Under the pieces are notes generated by a model, which saw nothing but the letters and a program-made list of their open reading frames with translations, made no database searches and was not told the origin of the DNA. A program made the position numbers and the translations under genes. From an uncultured Lachnospiraceae bacterium (lineage in GTDB: Bacteria; Bacillota_A; Clostridia; Lachnospirales; Lachnospiraceae), in contig CAJUDN010000012.1 in the NCBI GenBank assembly GCA_910585355.1, forward strand, positions 34,184-39,801: a DNA stretch of 5,618 nucleotides, given 5' to 3'. This document shows, in pieces, positions 1 through 5,618 of the stretch (positions are counted from its first letter, which is position 1; each line of letters starts with the position of its first letter).

Positions 1-2
1 AG

Positions 3-800
3 GCCATTACCGGAATGCAGATCGGCTACACGACGGACCCGGAGCGCGCGGCCGGAGCATCCGCGGAATATCCGGTTTCCCTGGAAAACGAGAGTCTTAT
101 GATTACCAAGGATTTTAACCTGACCAATGTGGATTTTTATATTGAGTACATGGTCACCGACCCCATTCAGGCCGTACGCCACCGCACGGTTTATGAGAGC
201 ATTATCAAAAATCTGGCTCAGAGCTATATCCGCGATACCGTCGGTATGTTCAATGTGGATGATGTCATCACCACAGGGAAAACACAGATTCAGGAGAGGA
301 TAAAGGAGCAGCTCACCCAACGTCTGGTGGATGAAAATATCGGCTATGGCATTTATAATGTGTCGATTCAGGATTCCGAAATGCCCAGAGACGACGTGGC
401 CAATGCCTTTAAAGCGGTTGAGGACGCCAAGCAGGGCATGGAAACAGCCATCAACGCCGCTAATAAGTATAAGTCGGAAAATATACCAAAAGCCAAAGCG
501 GAGGCCGACAAGCTCCTGCAGGAGGCAGAGGCCTACAAACAACAGAGAATCAACGAAGCCACCGGACAGGTAGCCCGGTTTGAAGACACGTATGCGGAGT
601 ATATCAAATATCCGCTGATTACAAAAAAACGTATGTTTTATGAGACAATGGAAGAGCTGCTGCCGGATCTTAAGGTCATCATCGACAATGGAAGCGGTAC
701 ACAGACCATGCTGCCGTTAGCGCCCTTTTCGGAAGCGTCTATCCCGGAAGCGTCCAGCGCATCCGTCCCTTCTTCGGAATCATCCGAAGAAACGCAGTAA
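3..800 (+). CDS. hflK: HflK, SPFH/prohibitin-family membrane protein (5' partial)
   Basis: HflK pairs with HflC to form a large membrane-anchored SPFH assembly, which in Escherichia coli surrounds and modulates the FtsH AAA protease. The reading frame is open to the left edge, so the start, the N-terminal membrane segment and the first part of the SPFH domain lie outside the window. The ATG at 15 is internal, not the start. The 265 visible residues begin inside the SPFH core. An alanine- and charge-rich coiled coil covers about residues 135-200 (KAKAEADKLLQEAEAYKQQR is typical). It is followed by the HflK signature GQVARF, an ETMEELLP segment and the terminal VIIDN...MLPL block, which match the order in E. 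coli HflK. The last 28 or so residues are a Ser/Ala/Pro/Glu-rich tail with no evident domain. hflC follows after a 221-base gap. The family call is firm; a functional link to FtsH here is inferred. Confidence 0.93.
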   Translation, partial: AITGMQIGYTTDPERAAGASAEYPVSLENESLMITKDFNLTNVDFYIEYMVTDPIQAVRHRTVYESIIKNLAQSYIRDTVGMFNVDDVITTGKTQIQERIKEQLTQRLVDENIGYGIYNVSIQDSEMPRDDVANAFKAVEDAKQGMETAINAANKYKSENIPKAKAEADKLLQEAEAYKQQRINEATGQVARFEDTYAEYIKYPLITKKRMFYETMEELLPDLKVIIDNGSGTQTMLPLAPFSEASIPEASSASVPSSESSEETQ

Positions 801-812
801 ACCTCCATACGT

Positions 813-863
813 TTGACACATTTATTTTTTCATTTCATAGGACAGACCTTGTTATGTTAATAT
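813..863 (+). promoter_or_regulatory. Weak possible promoter region upstream of hflC
   Basis: A perfect TTGACA lies at 813-818, just after the hflK stop, but the hexamer 17 bases on (CATAGG, 836-841) is a poor -10. An alternative is TTCATA (834-839), 18 bases, then TAATAT (858-863), with four of six matches in each box. Either could give hflC a start independent of hflK, but neither is convincing. Cotranscription with hflK remains equally likely, since no terminator separates the genes. Confidence 0.22.
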
Positions 864-879
864 GTAAAAGTGAGATAGA

Positions 880-1000
880 AGAAGGTCTTCCCCACGAAAC
901 AAAAAGCACTTCGTGCTTAGTATTGCCCTGTGACGGAAAAGAAAATGCCGCCGTCGCAGCCCATGGCAGACAGAGAATCCTGCAGAGCATATTTTTTTAA
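880..1000 (+). other. Structured intergenic element between hflK and hflC
   Basis: Two hairpins lie close together. The first is a perfect 6-bp stem, AAGCAC (904-909) with GTGCTT (913-918) across a 3-base loop. The second is a 9-bp stem, CTGTGACGG (928-936) with CCGTCGCAG (951-959), containing one G-T wobble and a 14-base loop. A T-run follows at 991-997, but no stem adjoins it, so this is not a standard terminator. A 48-codon frame (854-1000, starting MLICKSEIEEGLPHE) runs through the region. It has no Shine-Dalgarno sequence and its codons are dictated by the hairpins, so I do not call it a gene. The element may be a dispersed intergenic repeat of Lachnospiraceae or a leader RNA structure; its function is unknown. 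Confidence 0.4.
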
Positions 1001-1021
1001 CAGTAAGGAGGCACAGCCAAT

Positions 1022-1894
1022 ATGAAAAAAGCAGGAAGAAACGTGATGTTGATTCTGATATCCGTTTTTGCCCTGGTGATCCTTGGTTCCAGCATGGTGA
1101 GCACCTATAACGATGAGTACAAGCTGGTTTTGCAGTTTGGAAAGGTAGTCCGAGTCATTGACACTCCGGGCTTAAGCTTTAAGATTCCCTTCATCCAGAC
1201 GACCCAGTCCATTCCAAATTATGAGATGATCTATGACCTGGTTCCCAGCGAAGTGAACACCAGAGACAAAAAGGTCATGGTGACGGATTCCTTTGCCCTC
1301 TGGAGCGTGACAGACCCGCTAAAGTATTTATCCCGCCTGGGCGCCAACAAAGCGAACGCCGAGAGCCGCATTTCCGTTGTGGTTTACAATGCGGTAAAAA
1401 ACGTGATTTCCTCCACAGACCAGTCCGATGTGATTTCCGGCCGCGACGGAAAACTGGCGGAGATGATTACGGAAAAAATCGGCGCTTCCCTGGATAGCTA
1501 CGGAATTACCGTAAAGAAGGTGGAGACCAAGATGTTAGATCTTCCCGACTCCAATAAAGAGGCAGTCTATCAGCGCATGATTTCAGAGCGTCAGAACATT
1601 GCCGCCGGATATATCGCGGATGGACAGTATGAGTCCAACGTCATTAAAAACTCCACGGACCGACAGGTTTCCGTCCTGATTTCCGAGGCAAAGGCTCAGG
1701 CTGAGAAAATACGGGCTGAGGGAGAGGCAGAGTATATGCGGATTTTATCGGAGGCATATAACGATGAAAGCAAGGCCGATTATTACAACTATATCCGCAG
1801 CCTGGACGCCTTAAAGGCCAGTCTTAAGGGCGCCAACAAAACCGTCATCTTAAACGAAAATTCGGAGCTTGCGAGAATTTTGCAGGGAAATTAA
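1022..1894 (+). CDS. hflC: HflC, SPFH/prohibitin-family membrane protein
   Basis: HflC is the partner of HflK in the membrane SPFH complex that regulates membrane proteolysis. The product is 290 residues. A positively charged N-terminus (MKKAGR) is followed by one membrane segment at about residues 8-28. The SPFH core follows with the motif TPGLSFKIPFI (48-58), TRDKK (80-84) and a DSFALWSVTDP strand (89-99). The RMISER motif (185-190) leads into an Ala/Glu-rich helix (221-245), and YNYIRSLDAL (255-264) matches the E. coli HflC C-terminus. It is about 44 residues shorter than E. coli HflC, mainly because the insertion before the GI(E/T)V strand (here GITVKKV, 161-167) is missing. The start is supported by AAGGAGG at 1005-1011, ten bases upstream of the ATG. 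The order hflK-hflC is conserved, but the usual tight spacing is not. Confidence 0.93.
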   Translation: MKKAGRNVMLILISVFALVILGSSMVSTYNDEYKLVLQFGKVVRVIDTPGLSFKIPFIQTTQSIPNYEMIYDLVPSEVNTRDKKVMVTDSFALWSVTDPLKYLSRLGANKANAESRISVVVYNAVKNVISSTDQSDVISGRDGKLAEMITEKIGASLDSYGITVKKVETKMLDLPDSNKEAVYQRMISERQNIAAGYIADGQYESNVIKNSTDRQVSVLISEAKAQAEKIRAEGEAEYMRILSEAYNDESKADYYNYIRSLDALKASLKGANKTVILNENSELARILQGN

Positions 1895-1902
1895 CAGGGC
1901 CA

Positions 1903-1931
1903 TGGACATGTTCCCCAAAATTTGGTATACT
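1903..1931 (+). promoter_or_regulatory. Sigma-A-type promoter for pepT
   Basis: TGGACA (1903-1908, five of six) is followed after exactly 17 bases by TATACT (1926-1931, five of six). Transcription would begin near 1938, giving pepT a leader of about 136 bases. The promoter starts nine bases after the hflC stop, so pepT is probably its own unit, although no terminator after hflC is visible. A dyad, CCAAA-A-TTTGG, occupies 1915-1925 in the spacer and abuts the -10, where a bound repressor would block polymerase. Confidence 0.6.
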
Positions 1932-2015
1932 TTAATTGGTGATACTGGGACCAAAATGGGATATGCCAAAAATCCTTCGGCCCCGGCGTCTGCCTGTTGT
2001 ATCATAAAATTTCTC

Positions 2016-2050
2016 AGGTAACAGCGCATGGGTTATCCAAACGGTTACCT
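2016..2050 (+). promoter_or_regulatory. Inverted repeat in the pepT leader
   Basis: AGGTAAC (2016-2022) pairs perfectly with GTTACCT (2044-2050) across a 21-base loop, ending ten bases before the Shine-Dalgarno AAGGAG (2060-2065). The loop contains GTTATCC (2032-2038), which can pair with the same left arm if one T is bulged, giving a competing structure. There is no T-run, so it is not a terminator. A role as a translational control or protein-binding site is possible but unproven; it matches no riboswitch class I recognise. Confidence 0.35.
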
Positions 2051-2073
2051 TCTAAAGAAAAGGAGAATGCGTT

Positions 2074-3315
2074 ATGTCCAAAGTTATTGATCGTTTATTG
2101 AAGTATGCTGCCCTGGATACCCAGTCCGCAGAGGGCGCCTCCACCGTTCCCAGTACGGAAAAGCAGTTTGTTCTTGCAAAGCTTCTGGTGGAGGAGCTAA
2201 GAGGGCTGGGCCTTAAGGATGTTTCCATGAGCGAGCATGGATATGTGTACGGAACCATTCCGGCCAACGTGGAAGCGGATTGTCCTGTGGTGGGATTTTT
2301 AGCCCATATGGATACTTCACCGGATTTCTCCGATGAAAACACACGTCCCCAGTTAATTAAAAATTATGACGGCGGCGATATCATTTTAAATAAGGCTCTG
2401 GATATTCATATGAGTCCGGAGATTTTCCCGGATTTGAAAAACTATGTGGGAATGGACCTTATTACTACAGACGGAACCTCTCTTCTGGGCGCTGACGACA
2501 AGGCCGGTATTGCTGAAATTATCACCATGGCTGAAATTCTCATGACCCATCCGGAAATTCCCCACGGAACCGTAAAGGTTGCTTTTACTCCTGATGAGGA
2601 GGTGGGCCACGGCGTGGATTTCTTCGATGTTTCGGGCTGGGGCGCCGATGTGGCTTATACCGTAGACGGAGGAGCCTGGGGATCCATGGAGTATGAGACC
2701 TTCAATGCCGCTTATATGAAGGTGACCATCCACGGCCAGAATATCCATCCCGGCAGCGCAAAGAACAAGATGAAGAATTCCCTGTTAATCGGTATGGAAT
2801 TCCAGTCCATGCTGCCCGAGGCGGAAAAGCCTCAGTATACCCAGATGTATGAGGGCTTCTTCCATTTAAATAACATGTCCGGAAACGTGGAAGAGACCAG
2901 CCTCCATTATATTGTGCGCGACCATGACCGGGAAAAATTTGAAGCCAGAAAGGCACTGGGACACACAATAGGAGAGTTCTTAAATAAGAAATACGGCGAG
3001 AGCACCGTTTTTGTGGAAACGGCCGACAATTACTATAATATGGCGGAAAAGATTCGTCCGCATATGTACTTAATGGATGTGGCGGCTGAGGCATTTAAGG
3101 AGCTTGGTGTGGATGCTCCTGTGATTCGTCCGGTCCGCGGCGGAACCGACGGTTCCAGGCTGTCCTATATGGGACTTCCCTGTCCGAATCTCTGCACCGG
3201 CGGCCACAATGCCCATGGAAAGTATGAGTTTGTCTGTGTACAGTCCATGGAAAAATCGGTGGACCTTCTCGTGAAGATCGCACAGAAATTTAAAGATGTG
3301 AAGAAACCTCAGTAG
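2074..3315 (+). CDS. pepT: Peptidase T (tripeptide aminopeptidase, M20B family)
   Basis: PepT is a cytosolic di-zinc aminopeptidase that removes the N-terminal residue from tripeptides, completing the breakdown of imported or internal peptides. The 413-residue product is full length (E. coli PepT has 408) and aligns throughout. The catalytic set is intact: His78 and Asp80 in HMDTSP, bridging Asp141 in LLGADDKAG, general base Glu175 and metal ligand Glu176 in FTPDEEVG, Asp198 in YTVDGG, and His381 in the C-terminal NAHGKYEF. The dimerisation or lid domain lies at about residues 209-320, with NIHPGSAK (223-230) supplying the conserved His-Pro-Gly. IRPVRGGTDG (351-360) is the substrate-carboxylate loop typical of PepT. 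The ATG is preceded by AAGGAG eight bases upstream. It has its own promoter near 1903-1931 and ends at the shared terminator at 3332-3371. There is no signal peptide. Confidence 0.97.
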   Translation: MSKVIDRLLKYAALDTQSAEGASTVPSTEKQFVLAKLLVEELRGLGLKDVSMSEHGYVYGTIPANVEADCPVVGFLAHMDTSPDFSDENTRPQLIKNYDGGDIILNKALDIHMSPEIFPDLKNYVGMDLITTDGTSLLGADDKAGIAEIITMAEILMTHPEIPHGTVKVAFTPDEEVGHGVDFFDVSGWGADVAYTVDGGAWGSMEYETFNAAYMKVTIHGQNIHPGSAKNKMKNSLLIGMEFQSMLPEAEKPQYTQMYEGFFHLNNMSGNVEETSLHYIVRDHDREKFEARKALGHTIGEFLNKKYGESTVFVETADNYYNMAEKIRPHMYLMDVAAEAFKELGVDAPVIRPVRGGTDGSRLSYMGLPCPNLCTGGHNAHGKYEFVCVQSMEKSVDLLVKIAQKFKDVKKPQ

Positions 3316-3331
3316 ATGTGAAAACAGCAGG

Positions 3332-3371
3332 CAAAAAACACGGATTCGATTGTAGGAATCCGTGTTTTTTG
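3332..3371. terminator. Bidirectional intrinsic terminator between pepT and the M81 gene
   Basis: The core stem pairs ACACGGATTC (3338-3347) with GAATCCGTGT (3356-3365) across an 8-base loop. The flanking A5/T5 run (3333-3337 with 3366-3370) and a C-G pair (3332 with 3371) extend it to 16 perfect pairs. Each strand ends with six T residues, so it can stop pepT transcription moving right and M81 transcription moving left. It begins 17 bases after the pepT stop and lies 89 bases beyond the M81 stop. Confidence 0.9.
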
Positions 3372-3459
3372 TTTCGCTGTCATCGCCATGGCGCAGACGG
3401 GCTGTCAGGCGATCTGTGAACCAGATCAGCTGCAAACTGTCGCAAAACAGCAATTTTCA

Positions 3460-4950
3460 TTATTTCAGATTTGCCTTTGCATCAAATGCAAAGCCGTCGT
3501 CCAGCGGGAAGATCGGGCGCGGCACTTTTTCATAATGCAGCGTCTTTAAGTCCTCGTTGGTGCTGCCTTTCGTGAGAACCAGGATGGCCCGTTTTGCATA
3601 AGCCTCGTGGCCTTCGCCCAGGTACCCCAGCTTGCAGACCACAATCGCAGCCTCCTCCGGCTTCATTCCCATGGCCAGATAAATTTCGGGCCCGGCATAG
3701 CCTACGTGTTTTTCGGCGATGATGATGTCAATGTTATGGGTGGAGAAAACAGCGGCGGCTCCCTGGCTGCGTCCAAAGAGGGTTAAATCCTCCACATAAT
3801 TTTTAACGATTCCGGCGGCCGTAATGGGAGAGGAGGTTTCTGTGTCGAATTTGGCGCCAAAGGTCAGCGTAAGCTCCTGCCCAACTTTTCCTTTGCAGGC
3901 CAGGCAGGCCTCCGGATCATAAAAGCCTCCGTAAAGCACCGGCTTCTTTAAGGAAGAAATCCGCGGATCCTCCAACATAATCTTTAAGAATTCGGTTACG
4001 TCGGAAGAGGAGCCGGCTGTCGGATTGTCTCCGGAATCGGAGAAGTAGACCGGCTGTATGCCCTTTTCGATAGATTCCATGGCGGCGTCGATGGCCTCCC
4101 TCTCGTGAAGCGCTTCTGTCTGGAAGCAGAATTCGTCCTTTTTGGACCACAGAAATTCTGCCAGGCGGACAGCCTCCGTATCAGCCTGCTCTTTGCTTTC
4201 CGCAACCACATGGACCGCCACAGAGCTGTCCTCGTTATCGGCCCAGGGGAAGCCCATCAGATAGGAGGCGGCCATGATACCGGGCTTCTTTTCTGTTTCC
4301 CTAAGTTCGTTAATCAGGGTAATCATCGGTTCTACGGTCGTGGAGGACTGCTCCCCGGCGATCAGAATCGGGACGCGGACCCAGGCGGTATGGGCTTTCA
4401 CGCCATCTTCAAGGACGTGAATCGTCATGTTTGCCGCATGCTCTCCGGTTTCATAACAATCTGTGTGGGGCGCACATTTATAGCCGACGAAGCCGTTGCA
4501 GTTTCTGTGCATCCGGTCGGTCATTGTCGTATGCATATCCAGGGAAGAAAAGATCGGAATATCGGGAAACAGAGCGCGGAGTTCTTCTAAAAGATAGCCC
4601 TCGGCTTCTCCTAACTTCTTAATCCGCATGGAGCCGTGGAGGGAGAGGGTGATGGCGTCAAAGGGTTTTTTCGCGTTCTCCCTTTTTGCGATTTCAACGA
4701 TTTCCTTTTTGACTCCCTGGTAAAAGTCATAATCTACCTCTCCGTTGGGAACCGCCCGGCAGGAAACGCCCGGAACCACCTCATAGCCTGCATTCATAAG
4801 AGTCTTAACGACTCCGCTTAAGGAATCGTTGGGACGGAAATTCTGGAAAAATTCCTGCTCCCGGATCACATTAAATTCTTTCTTTCCAGCGACGATCGGA
4901 TTGAAGGAATTGGATTCATGGTGCATCGCTGCAACGAATACTCTCTTCAT
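3460..4950 (-). CDS. M81-family metallopeptidase (MlrC / microcystinase C-like)
   Basis: The family is named for MlrC, a zinc enzyme that finishes degradation of linearised microcystin; most members in other bacteria have unknown substrates, probably small or unusual peptides. The product is 496 residues, near the family's usual length. Counting from MKRVF, the N-terminal DUF1485 domain shows HHESNSFNP (10-18), SLHGSM (103-108), LDMH (137-140) and APHTDCYETGE (160-170). Asp138, His140 and His162, with Glu12, are the likely metal-site residues by family comparison. The C-terminal domain contains the hallmark SDSGDNPTAGSSSD (304-317). No signal peptide or membrane segment is seen, so it should be cytosolic. 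An in-frame ATG 12 codons upstream (4986) is less likely, since AAAGG sits eight bases before 4950 and homology starts there. The gene is divergent from a peptide-binding lipoprotein, which suggests that it processes an imported peptide. Microcystin itself is unlikely as the substrate. Confidence 0.9.
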   Translation of the reverse strand: MKRVFVAAMHHESNSFNPIVAGKKEFNVIREQEFFQNFRPNDSLSGVVKTLMNAGYEVVPGVSCRAVPNGEVDYDFYQGVKKEIVEIAKRENAKKPFDAITLSLHGSMRIKKLGEAEGYLLEELRALFPDIPIFSSLDMHTTMTDRMHRNCNGFVGYKCAPHTDCYETGEHAANMTIHVLEDGVKAHTAWVRVPILIAGEQSSTTVEPMITLINELRETEKKPGIMAASYLMGFPWADNEDSSVAVHVVAESKEQADTEAVRLAEFLWSKKDEFCFQTEALHEREAIDAAMESIEKGIQPVYFSDSGDNPTAGSSSDVTEFLKIMLEDPRISSLKKPVLYGGFYDPEACLACKGKVGQELTLTFGAKFDTETSSPITAAGIVKNYVEDLTLFGRSQGAAAVFSTHNIDIIIAEKHVGYAGPEIYLAMGMKPEEAAIVVCKLGYLGEGHEAYAKRAILVLTKGSTNEDLKTLHYEKVPRPIFPLDDGFAFDAKANLK

Positions 4951-4958
4951 TTTTAATA

Positions 4959-4966
4959 CCTTTCCT
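4959..4966 (-). promoter_or_regulatory. Ribosome binding site that decides the M81 start
   Basis: Read on the minus strand this is AGGAAAGG, ending eight bases before the ATG at 4950. The upstream in-frame ATG (4986) is preceded only by a G-run at less favourable register, and the 12 extra residues are polar, lysine-rich and not part of the family. Confidence 0.6.
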
Positions 4967-5017
4967 TTCACTTGCGTTTTTTCCATTTTACTACACCCCC
5001 CGTCCTTTGTAAATCAA

Positions 5018-5028
5018 ATTTGTCACAA
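5018..5028. promoter_or_regulatory. Operator-like dyad, left copy
   Basis: ATTTGTCACAA contains the dyad TTGT-C-ACAA (5020-5028). The same 11 bases occur in reverse complement at 5119-5129. It lies about 70 bases upstream of the M81 start codon, in that gene's probable leader or promoter region. The GT-n-AC core fits the broad GntR-family operator pattern, but the regulator is not in the window and its identity is inferred. Confidence 0.45.
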
Positions 5029-5074
5029 CAGCATTTGTGTATATTGTATAGCTTACAAACGTAATACCATGTGC

Positions 5075-5104
5075 AGAATAGAAAAAATAAAACATTTTTG
5101 TACA
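5075..5104 (-). promoter_or_regulatory. Tentative promoter for the M81 gene
   Basis: On the minus strand TGTACA (5104-5099, four of six) is followed after 18 bases by TATTCT (5080-5075, four of six), predicting a start near 5068 and a leader of about 118 bases. The region is AT-rich and other pairings are possible, so this is the best of several weak options. Confidence 0.25.
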
Positions 5105-5110
5105 ATATAG

Positions 5111-5139
5111 TTGTTAAATTGTGACAAATGAGCTATAAT
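5111..5139 (+). promoter_or_regulatory. Sigma-A-type promoter for the substrate-binding protein gene
   Basis: TTGTTA (5111-5116, four of six) is followed after exactly 17 bases by a perfect TATAAT (5134-5139). Transcription should start near 5146, giving a leader of about 58 bases. The spacer contains the right copy of the TTGTGACAA dyad, so a protein bound there would sit directly over the promoter. Confidence 0.7.
5119..5129. promoter_or_regulatory. Operator-like dyad, right copy
   Basis: TTGTGACAAAT is the exact reverse complement of 5018-5028 and contains the dyad TTGT-G-ACAA (5119-5127). It falls between the -35 and -10 of the promoter at 5111-5139, the classic position for a repressor. 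Centre-to-centre distance from the left copy is about 101 bases. Confidence 0.5.
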
Positions 5140-5144
5140 AGAGA

Positions 5145-5174
5145 CAGCCGATACTTTTGAAAAAGGGGCGGCTG
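5145..5174 (+). other. Hairpin at the 5' end of the substrate-binding protein mRNA
   Basis: CAGCCG (5145-5150) pairs with CGGCTG (5169-5174) across an 18-base loop. The left arm coincides with the predicted transcript start, so the hairpin would sit at the very 5' end of the mRNA. It has no T-run. A stabilising role is possible, but the stem is short and may be chance. Confidence 0.25.
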
Positions 5175-5203
5175 CAATCTTATTTAGTAGAAAGGAAGGA
5201 ATT

Positions 5204-5576
5204 ATGAGAAACAGAAAATTTATTTCACTTGCGCTGGCAGGAGCGATGGTTTTGAGCCTTGCCGCATGCGGCGGAAACAATTCCAGTCAGCAGACCGGTA
5301 CGACAGCGGCACCGGCAGCGCCTGCAGAGTCCACGACCGCGGACGCGGCGGCAGTTGAGGCATCTAAGGCGGCAAAACAGGAGGCATCCACCGCAAAATC
5401 TGCGGACAACGACATTGTAATTGCCGTTCAGGCAGATGCAACCCATTTGGATCCCCACGTTTCCAGCAACGGCGCTTCCAACCAGATTACGAATGAGATG
5501 TATGAGTGCCTGTTGAGCTTCGACGAAGACACCAACGTGATTCCGATGTTAGCGAAGGAATGGTCGGTATCTGAGG
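5204..5576 (+). CDS. Oligopeptide-type ABC transporter substrate-binding lipoprotein (3' truncated)
   Basis: This is the lipid-anchored extracellular protein that captures peptides, or less often nickel or other solutes, for an Opp/Dpp-type ABC importer (SBP_bac_5 family). Residues 1-22 form a lipoprotein signal: MRNRK, a hydrophobic stretch and lipobox LAAC with the lipidated Cys at 22. Residues 23-69 are a low-complexity Ala/Thr/Ser/Gln/Lys tether. The binding domain starts at about 70 with DIVIAVQ and shows LDPH (82-85), then NEMYECLLSFDED and the MLAKEWSVS segment typical of the family N-terminus. Only 124 residues are genomic, about a quarter of the usual 500 or more. Six or seven further codons to the TGA at 5597 derive from adapter and must not be annotated. 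The Shine-Dalgarno AAAGGA (5191-5196) lies seven bases before the ATG. Permease and ATPase genes probably follow beyond the window. Confidence 0.88.
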
Positions 5577-5618
5577 AGATCGGAAGAGCACACGTCTGAA
5601 CTCCAGTCACCTGAAGCT
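5577..5618 (+). other. Illumina TruSeq adapter and index contamination
   Basis: Positions 5577-5610 match the standard 34-base TruSeq Read 1 3' adapter exactly (AGATCGGAAGAGC, then the ACACGTCTGAACTCCAGTCA section and a final C). The last eight bases, CTGAAGCT (5611-5618), match the i7 index I know as D707 of the TruSeq HT set. This is library-construction sequence left untrimmed at a contig end. It produces the false peptide end IGRAHV on the plus strand and TGVQTCALPIS on the minus strand, both familiar adapter translations in protein databases. Confidence 0.98.

Noticed and set aside
19..25. AGATCGG near the left end, resembling the adapter start
   Set aside because: The match stops after seven bases and the sequence is a normal part of the HflK frame (GMQIGYTT).
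854..1000. A 48-codon frame between hflK and hflC as a small protein gene
   Set aside because: No Shine-Dalgarno sequence precedes the ATG, the codons coincide with RNA hairpins, and no signal peptide or membrane segment is present.
3411..3427. Hairpin GATCTG-tgaac-CAGATC downstream of the M81 stop
   Set aside because: It has only six base pairs and no T-run on either strand, and the strong terminator at 3332-3371 already explains transcript ending.
3070..3453. A 127-codon minus-strand frame over the pepT 3' end
   Set aside because: It is a shadow of pepT that also runs through the terminator hairpin, and it has no recognisable domain.
4551..4559. AGATCGGAA, a nine-base match to the adapter start
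   Set aside because: It diverges at the next base and encodes conserved M81 protein sequence on the minus strand; a chance match.
4105..4590. A 161-codon plus-strand frame inside the M81 gene
   Set aside because: It is antisense to a complete conserved gene, shows no family features and has no convincing ribosome binding site.
5428..5610. A 60-codon minus-strand frame beginning MTGVQTCALPIS
   Set aside because: Its first dozen codons are the reverse complement of the sequencing adapter, and the rest is antisense to the transporter lipoprotein gene.

Overview
The window reads as one assembled contig from a Gram-positive gut-type Clostridia, most likely Lachnospiraceae. The reasons are moderate base composition, strong AAGGAG-type ribosome binding sites, a Firmicutes-type lipoprotein signal and close agreement with known families. 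I cannot name a species. The first gene is cut at the left edge. The last 42 bases are not biological: positions 5577-5618 are an Illumina TruSeq adapter plus an 8-base index, so genomic sequence ends at 5576.

Layout: (1) 3-800, the 3' two-thirds of hflK. (2) 801-1021, an unusually long gap holding two small hairpins and a short, probably untranslated reading frame. (3) 1022-1894, hflC. HflK and HflC are SPFH/prohibitin-type membrane proteins that form a complex, in the best-studied bacteria around the FtsH protease. (4) 1895-2073, a good sigma-A-type promoter and a leader with an inverted repeat. (5) 2074-3315, pepT, a complete tripeptide aminopeptidase with all M20 metal ligands. (6) 3316-3459, a strong hairpin terminator with T-tracts on both strands, shared by two convergent genes. 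(7) 3460-4950, minus strand, a complete M81/MlrC-like metallopeptidase. (8) 4951-5203, a divergent control region with a clear promoter for the rightward gene and two copies of a TTGTnACAA dyad. (9) 5204-5576, the start of a lipoprotein substrate-binding protein of an oligopeptide-type ABC transporter, cut by the adapter.

The right half suggests peptide scavenging: a peptide-capture lipoprotein divergent from an M81 hydrolase, with a cytosolic tripeptidase next door. The shared dyads suggest that the divergent pair answers to one regulator, though no regulator gene is in the window. I see no mobile element, CRISPR array, tRNA, rRNA or defence system, and no convincing undescribed system. The most consequential observation is the adapter, which creates a false C-terminus and a false minus-strand reading frame.
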